This document shows, in pieces, positions 5,433-8,596 of a DNA stretch of 8,596 nucleotides. The stretch's first letter is position 1; each line of letters begins with the position of its first letter. This DNA comes from Solirubrobacteraceae bacterium (lineage in GTDB: Bacteria > Actinomycetota > Thermoleophilia > Solirubrobacterales > Solirubrobacteraceae), in the NCBI GenBank assembly GCA_030149625.1, contig JASLHP010000226.1, positions 1 through 8,596 on the forward strand, read 5' to 3'. The notes beneath the pieces are model-generated. The model saw only the letters and a program-made list of their open reading frames with translations, searched no databases and was not told the DNA's origin. The position numbers and the translations under genes were made by a program.

Positions 5433-6248
5433 CTAGGAGCTGGACGATGCCTCCACGCGGGAGCCGGGGACGATGTCGTCCGAGCCATCCCGCCAGCGCA
5501 CCCAAGCCTTGGTGCCACCGTCGTAGTCCGCGCCGAGCAATACGAGCGTGGCGGGCTCGCCGAGCGCGGTGCACGACTGCGAGCCCTCCGCGTCGAGCCC
5601 GCGCCAGACGCGGATGAACGCGTTCGAGTCCCACTCATGTGCGACCGTCGTGTACTCGGAGTGGCCAGGGTAGACGACGGTGTCGCGCGGCAGCTCCATG
5701 AGCGTGCCCATGATCGAGTCGCGCAGATCGGCGTAGGTGCTGTGCCCGGGCGCCCTGACGCCCCCGACCGAGTTCTTGAAGAGCGTGTCGCCGGTGAACA
5801 CTCCGCCTGGGCCCGCGGGCTCGCGGACGAGCAGCGACAGCATCCCGGCGGTGTGGCCGGGCGTGTGCAGCGCACGCACGTCGAGCGCGCCGAAGCCGAG
5901 CGTCTGACCGGCCTCGAGCGAGCCCATCTCCTCCGGGCGAGCAAGCGCGCCTTCCAGACCGCCGTCGCTCGCGGCGACGGCGTCTGCGAGCAGCGTGCGC
6001 TCGCGCTCTGAGATCAGGACCTCGAGCTGTGGCCAGCGCCCGAGCAGCTCGCCGACGTCTGCGACGTGATCGAAGTGATGATGGGTCAGCAGCACGTGCG
6101 TGGGCTCCAGGCCGAGGCGGTCAGCCGCCTCGATCAGCGGCGCCACGGGCCCGCCGGCGTCGACGAAGAACGCGGGTCCGCCGTCGCCGTCAGCCACGAG
6201 GAACGTGTTGGACAGAAACTGCGGGTGCATGGAGCGCTCGACGAGCAT
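5433..6248 (-). CDS. MBL-fold metallohydrolase (glyoxalase II-like)
   Basis: This 271-residue cytoplasmic hydrolase has the full metallo-beta-lactamase metal site: HxHxDH (His56, His58, Asp60, His61), His132 in TPGHT, Asp154 in FTGDTLF and His196 in YPGHSEY. The layout resembles small glyoxalase II-like thioesterases that hydrolyse thioesters of low-molecular-weight thiols, which is plausible but unproven here. After the usual domain end near residue 215 comes a tail of about 55 residues (TLVLLGADYDGG, then AWVRWRDGSDDIVPGSRV) that reads as short beta strands, like a small SH3/Tudor-type barrel; I cannot name it. The ATG at 6248 is chosen over ATG 6257 because AAGGA lies 8 nt before it. The TAG stop is 1-4 nt from the kinase start, so the two genes are translated together. 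purD ends 114 bp upstream on the same strand. Confidence 0.9.
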   Translation of the reverse strand: MLVERSMHPQFLSNTFLVADGDGGPAFFVDAGGPVAPLIEAADRLGLEPTHVLLTHHHFDHVADVGELLGRWPQLEVLISERERTLLADAVAASDGGLEGALARPEEMGSLEAGQTLGFGALDVRALHTPGHTAGMLSLLVREPAGPGGVFTGDTLFKNSVGGVRAPGHSTYADLRDSIMGTLMELPRDTVVYPGHSEYTTVAHEWDSNAFIRVWRGLDAEGSQSCTALGEPATLVLLGADYDGGTKAWVRWRDGSDDIVPGSRVEASSSS

Positions 6249-6256
6249 CGCGCCCA

Positions 6257-6261
6257 TCCTT
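6257..6261 (-). promoter_or_regulatory. Ribosome binding site AAGGA of the MBL gene
   Basis: AAGGA on the minus strand lies 8 nt before ATG 6248. It overlaps the alternative ATG at 6257, so it supports the shorter protein. Confidence 0.5.
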
Positions 6262-6300
6262 GCACGAATCGCGCGGCCGGCACTCGGGGCAGCGTCGCGT

Positions 6301-6364
6301 CGCCGCCTGCTCACGCCAGCGGGCGCCTCGCCGCCTGCTCACGCCAGCGGGCGCCTCGCCGCCT
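6301..6364. repeat. Tandem 28-bp repeats between purD and the MBL gene
   Basis: Two identical 28-bp copies lie at 6301-6328 and 6329-6356, followed by the first 8 bases of a third copy (6357-6364) that runs into the purD stop codon. Each full copy contains a small hairpin CGCC-AGCG-GGCG (6314-6325 in the first). The unit is not a multiple of 3 and lies outside both genes. It could affect messenger stability or coupling within the operon, or be a simple slippage product. Confidence 0.85.
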
Positions 6365-7736
6365 ACTGACTGCTCGCCGCGGCCGCGGCGTCTGGCTTGG
6401 CTGCCGCTTCCCGCGACTCGACGAGCTCTGACAGCCCGTCCAGATAGCGCTCGTCGCCGACGTCCCGGCGCCAATCGAGCACGGACACGGTCGCGGCGCT
6501 CGCGGCGACGCGCGCGCGGGCCTGCTCGAGCGTGGGCGCCGTGGTCGTCAGCGCAAGTGCCCTGGAGGTCCCGACGGTCCGGTAGGAGCCCTCGCCGATC
6601 TCTACGGCGGAGGAGAAGTGCACGTCACAGCCGTCCGCTTCGATGCGCTCGCGCTGGAGCTCGAACTCGTACGCGGGTCCGGGCCGCAGCGCGTAGTCGG
6701 GCGAGACGAGGTACAGCACGAGCGAGGCTTCGTCGCGCAGCGGCACGTCGCCGGGCGCGAGGCTCGTGGCGCAGATCCGCTCCATCACGTGCGGCCAGCT
6801 GCCGTCGAACAGGCTGATGATGTTCATGCACTCGGGGTCGCCGAAGCGCGCGTTGAACTCGATCGCCTTGACGCCGCCGGCGGTAGCGAAGAAGCCGCTG
6901 TTCATGATGCCGTTGAAATGGCGCCCCTGCTGCGCGAGGCGCTCGATCACGCGCTCGACGATCGAGCAGGCCTGCTGGTAGTGGGCGGCGGTCATGAACG
7001 GCAGCGTCGGCGCGGCCATCGACAGCGAGCCCATGCCGCCGGTGCCCGGCCCGTCGTCGCCGTCATAGCGGTACGGGTAGTCGTAGGTCGACGGCGGGAA
7101 CACGACCGTGCGCCCGTCGCTGATCGCCTGAATCGTGAACTCGGCGCCGACGACCTTCTCCTCGATGTGCACGCCCTCGCGCTCACCGCCGCGGCGCAGC
7201 AGTTCGAGCGCGTAATCGCGCGCGTCCTCGTGGCTCGCGAGGTGTGGACCCATGACCTTCACGCCCTTGCCGCCGGTCAAGCCGGGCGGCTTGACGGCAA
7301 CTGGCGCCGAGCCGAAGAACGCGAGCGCGTCGTCGAGCTCGCGCGCGTCGTGAACGACGCGCAGCAGCGGCGATGCCTCGGGGGCGACTTCGGCTAGCAC
7401 GGAGCGCGCGAACGTCTTGTTCCACTCGATCTCGGCGCCGGCGGCGGTGGGGCCGACGGCGCGCGTGCCCTGCGCGAGCAGCGCATCGACCACGCCCGCC
7501 GCGAGCGGCTCGTCGGAGCTGACCATCGCGAGGTCGATCTGCCGCTCGCGTGCGAACGCGGCGACAGCCCGCGGGTCGCACACGTCGCCGCGCTGGTGGC
7601 TGCCGCCGGAGCCCGCAACGACACGCACGATCGACGGATTCTCGTGACCGACGAACGCGTGCAGCTCGCTGTGCTCGGCCATCGCGCGCGCGAGCGCGCT
7701 CTCACGCCCGCCGTGGCCAACGATCAGGGTCCGCAC
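6363..7736 (-). CDS. purD: Phosphoribosylamine-glycine ligase, archaeal-like type
   Basis: GAR synthetase joins 5-phosphoribosylamine and glycine with ATP, the second step of purine synthesis. The 457-residue protein has the N-terminal nucleotide-type fold (TLIVGHGGRESAL, 3-15), the ATP-grasp core (VKPPGLTGGKGVKVMG, 148-163; IEEKVVGAEFTIQA, 191-204; GPGTGGMGS, 229-237), the metal-binding AIEFNARFGDPE (291-302) and the C-terminal domain (GTSRALALTTTA, 389-400). Several motifs match archaeal rather than typical bacterial PurD as I remember them: NPSI instead of PGNAG, GLTGGKGVKV instead of GLAAGKGV, and LPFMTAAHY. The usual QDHKR segment is replaced by TYDYPYRY (217-224). The last 15 residues are an Ala-rich tail. 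GTG 7736 is the only start that keeps the N-terminal beta strand; it has no Shine-Dalgarno and may be leaderless. It is the first gene of the operon with MBL and ABC1, and no other purine gene is nearby. Confidence 0.9.
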   Translation of the reverse strand: MRTLIVGHGGRESALARAMAEHSELHAFVGHENPSIVRVVAGSGGSHQRGDVCDPRAVAAFARERQIDLAMVSSDEPLAAGVVDALLAQGTRAVGPTAAGAEIEWNKTFARSVLAEVAPEASPLLRVVHDARELDDALAFFGSAPVAVKPPGLTGGKGVKVMGPHLASHEDARDYALELLRRGGEREGVHIEEKVVGAEFTIQAISDGRTVVFPPSTYDYPYRYDGDDGPGTGGMGSLSMAAPTLPFMTAAHYQQACSIVERVIERLAQQGRHFNGIMNSGFFATAGGVKAIEFNARFGDPECMNIISLFDGSWPHVMERICATSLAPGDVPLRDEASLVLYLVSPDYALRPGPAYEFELQRERIEADGCDVHFSSAVEIGEGSYRTVGTSRALALTTTAPTLEQARARVAASAATVSVLDWRRDVGDERYLDGLSELVESREAAAKPDAAAAASSQ

Positions 7737-7743
7737 GCGCGCA

Positions 7744-7749
7744 AGTCTA
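7744..7749 (-). promoter_or_regulatory. Candidate -10 box TAGACT of purD (leaderless)
   Basis: TAGACT on the minus strand ends 7 nt before the GTG at 7736, placing the expected transcript start at or next to the start codon. This fits the TANNNT-type -10 element of leaderless actinobacterial genes and the absence of a Shine-Dalgarno. No clear -35 box is visible. Confidence 0.45.
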
Positions 7750-7806
7750 GAGCGCTGAGGACGGGCGCGGACGGGTCTCGCGAGCGCATCGCGCAGACTG
7801 GCCTGT

Positions 7807-7843
7807 GAGCGCGGGCACCAGCCGAGTGCCGCCGCCCGCGCTC
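7807..7843 (-). terminator. Strong GC hairpin after the secreted-protein gene
   Basis: GAGCGCGGGC (7807-7816) and GCCCGCGCTC (7834-7843) are exact reverse complements, giving a 10-bp stem with a 17-nt loop. It begins 15 nt beyond the TAG stop at 7859 and ends about 70 bp before the purD start, so it would separate the two transcription units. No U-tract follows. Confidence 0.55.
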
Positions 7844-7858
7844 GCGGATCGCCAATCG

Positions 7859-8323
7859 CTACGCGATCAACTGCCCCGCTGCGTTCAGCGCATCCCAGTC
7901 GCCGCCGAAGGCGCTCACGCCGACATACCCGGTCGAGTGCGGCCGGTCCCCCACGAACGTGTACAACGCGTGGCCGGCGTATGTCACCTGTTTGGCGCCG
8001 CCCGCGAGTTCGATCGTGGAGAGCAGCGAGCGCTTGACACCGAAGCCCCCGGTGGGAGCTCCGCTGGTCTCGAGCGCGGGCCAGAACTTCGCGCAGCCGG
8101 AGATCGCCACGCAGCTGTTTTCGGTGCCCTGATCGTGAGTGAACATGTAAAGCGTGAGACCCGCCGGCGTCGTCAGGATGAACCCGAGCTTCGTGTGGCG
8201 CAGCACGACTGTCGGCGTCGCGCCGGCGCGCGCCTGCGTCGCCGAGCCCCGGGCGCTCGCGATCGACGAGCTGCTGAAGACGCCCACGAGCAGGCACGCC
8301 AAGAGCATGGAAGTTCGCCTCAT
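7859..8323 (-). CDS. Secreted protein with Yx(F/W/Y)xxD repeats (PF03640/COG4315 type)
   Basis: A 154-residue exported protein of unknown function from the family often called 'predicted lipoprotein' or 'secreted repeat'. Residues 1-24 form a signal peptide: RR, then a hydrophobic core MLLACLLVGVF and an ASA cleavage site at 22-24. There is no proper lipobox: the only cysteine in this region, Cys10, is far too early, so the protein is probably secreted rather than lipid-anchored. Two family repeats follow. The first is LGFILTTPAGLTLYMFTHD (46-64) with CVAISGCAKFWPAL (71-84), and the second is VTYAGHALYTFVGD (113-126) with GGDWDALNAAG (140-150). Cys71 and Cys77 could form a disulfide. The start is supported by GAGAGGA 4 nt upstream. 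It is a single-gene unit, divergent from the VOC gene and ending before the hairpin at 7807-7843. Confidence 0.88.
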   Translation of the reverse strand: MRRTSMLLACLLVGVFSSSSIASARGSATQARAGATPTVVLRHTKLGFILTTPAGLTLYMFTHDQGTENSCVAISGCAKFWPALETSGAPTGGFGVKRSLLSTIELAGGAKQVTYAGHALYTFVGDRPHSTGYVGVSAFGGDWDALNAAGQLIA

Positions 8324-8327
8324 TGAT

Positions 8328-8334
8328 TCCTCTC
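8328..8334 (-). promoter_or_regulatory. Ribosome binding site GAGAGGA of the secreted-protein gene
   Basis: GAGAGGA on the minus strand lies 4 nt before ATG 8323 and is the clearest Shine-Dalgarno with a normal start in the window. It contrasts with purD and the VOC gene, which have none. Confidence 0.55.
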
Positions 8335-8442
8335 AATCTGAAGATGGGTACGGGTCGCCGGTTGCGGCCCCGCCGAGCTAGACGCCGCTGGCACCGGAAC
8401 CTTCCCCGACGCGATCCACGGCCAGCCGCTGCCGCACTCGCA

Positions 8443-8448
8443 TAGACT
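8443..8448 (+). promoter_or_regulatory. Candidate -10 box TAGACT of the VOC gene (leaderless)
   Basis: TAGACT ends 8 nt before the ATG at 8457, and the intervening TTGGCCGC has no Shine-Dalgarno. The same hexamer sits 7 nt before the purD start. I see no TTGACA-like box 16-18 bp upstream. Confidence 0.45.
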
Positions 8449-8456
8449 TTGGCCGC

Positions 8457-8596
8457 ATGGCCCTGATCCACACCTGCTATCGCATCACGGACATCGACCG
8501 CTCTGTCGCTTTCTACGAAGCCCTCGGCTTCGAGGAGGTGGGACGACTCCCGATCAAAGACGAGGCCGTCAACGTCTTCATGAACCAGCCCGGCGA
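8457..8596 (+). CDS. Glyoxalase/VOC-fold protein, N-terminal part, cut by the right edge
   Basis: The first 46 codons begin MALIHTCYRITDIDRSVAFY and continue EALGFEEVGRLPIKDEAVNVFMNQPG. This is the first beta-alpha-beta unit of the vicinal-oxygen-chelate superfamily. His5 sits where glyoxalase I enzymes place their first metal ligand, and the D-x-x-RSVAFYEALGFEE helix is typical. A lactoylglutathione lyase-like enzyme, isomerising the adduct of methylglyoxal with a thiol, is the likeliest role, but the other metal ligands and the rest of the protein are outside the window. It is divergent from the secreted-protein gene with 133 bp between the starts. The MBL protein at 5433-6248 is glyoxalase II-like, but the two are separated by other genes on the opposite strand. 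Confidence 0.85.
   Translation, partial: MALIHTCYRITDIDRSVAFYEALGFEEVGRLPIKDEAVNVFMNQPG

Noticed and set aside
5615..5640. GTTCGAGTCCC, similar to a tRNA T-loop
   Set aside because: The flanking bases do not form a T-stem, there is no acceptor or anticodon arm, and it lies inside the MBL coding sequence.
5429..5944. Long upstream extension of the ABC1 kinase frame
   Set aside because: It overlaps the MBL gene in another frame, and kinase homology begins only after the ATG cluster near 5428.
6301..6364. Tandem repeats as a CRISPR array
   Set aside because: The copies are directly adjacent with no spacers, and there are only two full units.
8276..8300. LLAC in the signal peptide as a lipobox
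   Set aside because: The cysteine is residue 10, which would leave a signal peptide far too short; the ASA site at 22-24 fits a normal signal peptidase.
8396..8400. GGAAC as an ECF-sigma-type -35 box for the VOC gene
   Set aside because: No matching -10 (CGTC/CGTT type) lies 16-17 bp downstream.
7737..8471. Upstream extension of the purD frame to 8471
   Set aside because: It runs out of frame through the secreted-protein gene, and the PurD N-terminal strand begins exactly at GTG 7736.

Overview
The base composition and protein styles point to a high-GC actinobacterium, most likely class Thermoleophilia (Solirubrobacterales-like). This is an inference from how the proteins read (actinobacterial glutamate decarboxylase, VOC and TetR sequences, GTG/TTG starts, GC-rich third codon positions), not from a database search. 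Most of the window is ordinary chromosome. I found no defence system, CRISPR array, insertion sequence, prophage, tRNA or rRNA.

Layout, left to right. (1) 1-310, minus: an open frame running off the left edge that encodes the ligand-binding half of a TetR-family regulator but has no DNA-binding helix-turn-helix. (2) About 377-1130: a long stretch without a convincing gene but rich in inverted repeats and GTGAC half-sites. It includes a perfect 24-bp palindrome at 1057-1080 flanked by two further small hairpins. A weak small-protein candidate sits at 1131-1271. (3) 1321-2391, minus: an aldose 1-epimerase carrying an unusual low-complexity hexapeptide-repeat insertion directly behind a catalytic histidine. 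(4) 2432-3898, plus: a complete PLP-dependent glutamate decarboxylase, divergent from the epimerase with about 40 bp between them. (5) Convergent hairpins at 3912-4011. (6) Minus-strand operon purD (6363-7736), MBL-fold metallohydrolase (5433-6248), ABC1/UbiB-like kinase (4019-5428). The last two are almost fused (TAG stop and ATG start 1-4 nt apart), while two exact 28-bp tandem repeats lie between purD and the hydrolase. (7) 7859-8323, minus: a secreted protein of the COG4315/PF03640 type, with a 10-bp GC hairpin behind it. (8) 8457-8596, plus: the first 46 codons of a glyoxalase/VOC-fold protein that leaves the window on the right.

How the genes work together: purD serves purine synthesis, the decarboxylase makes GABA, the epimerase acts on sugars, and the MBL and VOC proteins suggest thioester or aldehyde detoxification. 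Only the MBL-ABC1 pair looks functionally tied, by translational coupling. purD and the VOC gene carry the same TAGACT hexamer 7-8 nt before their start codons, which suggests leaderless transcripts. The most notable points are the archaeal-style PurD, the repeat insertion in the epimerase, and the palindrome cluster at 1033-1097.
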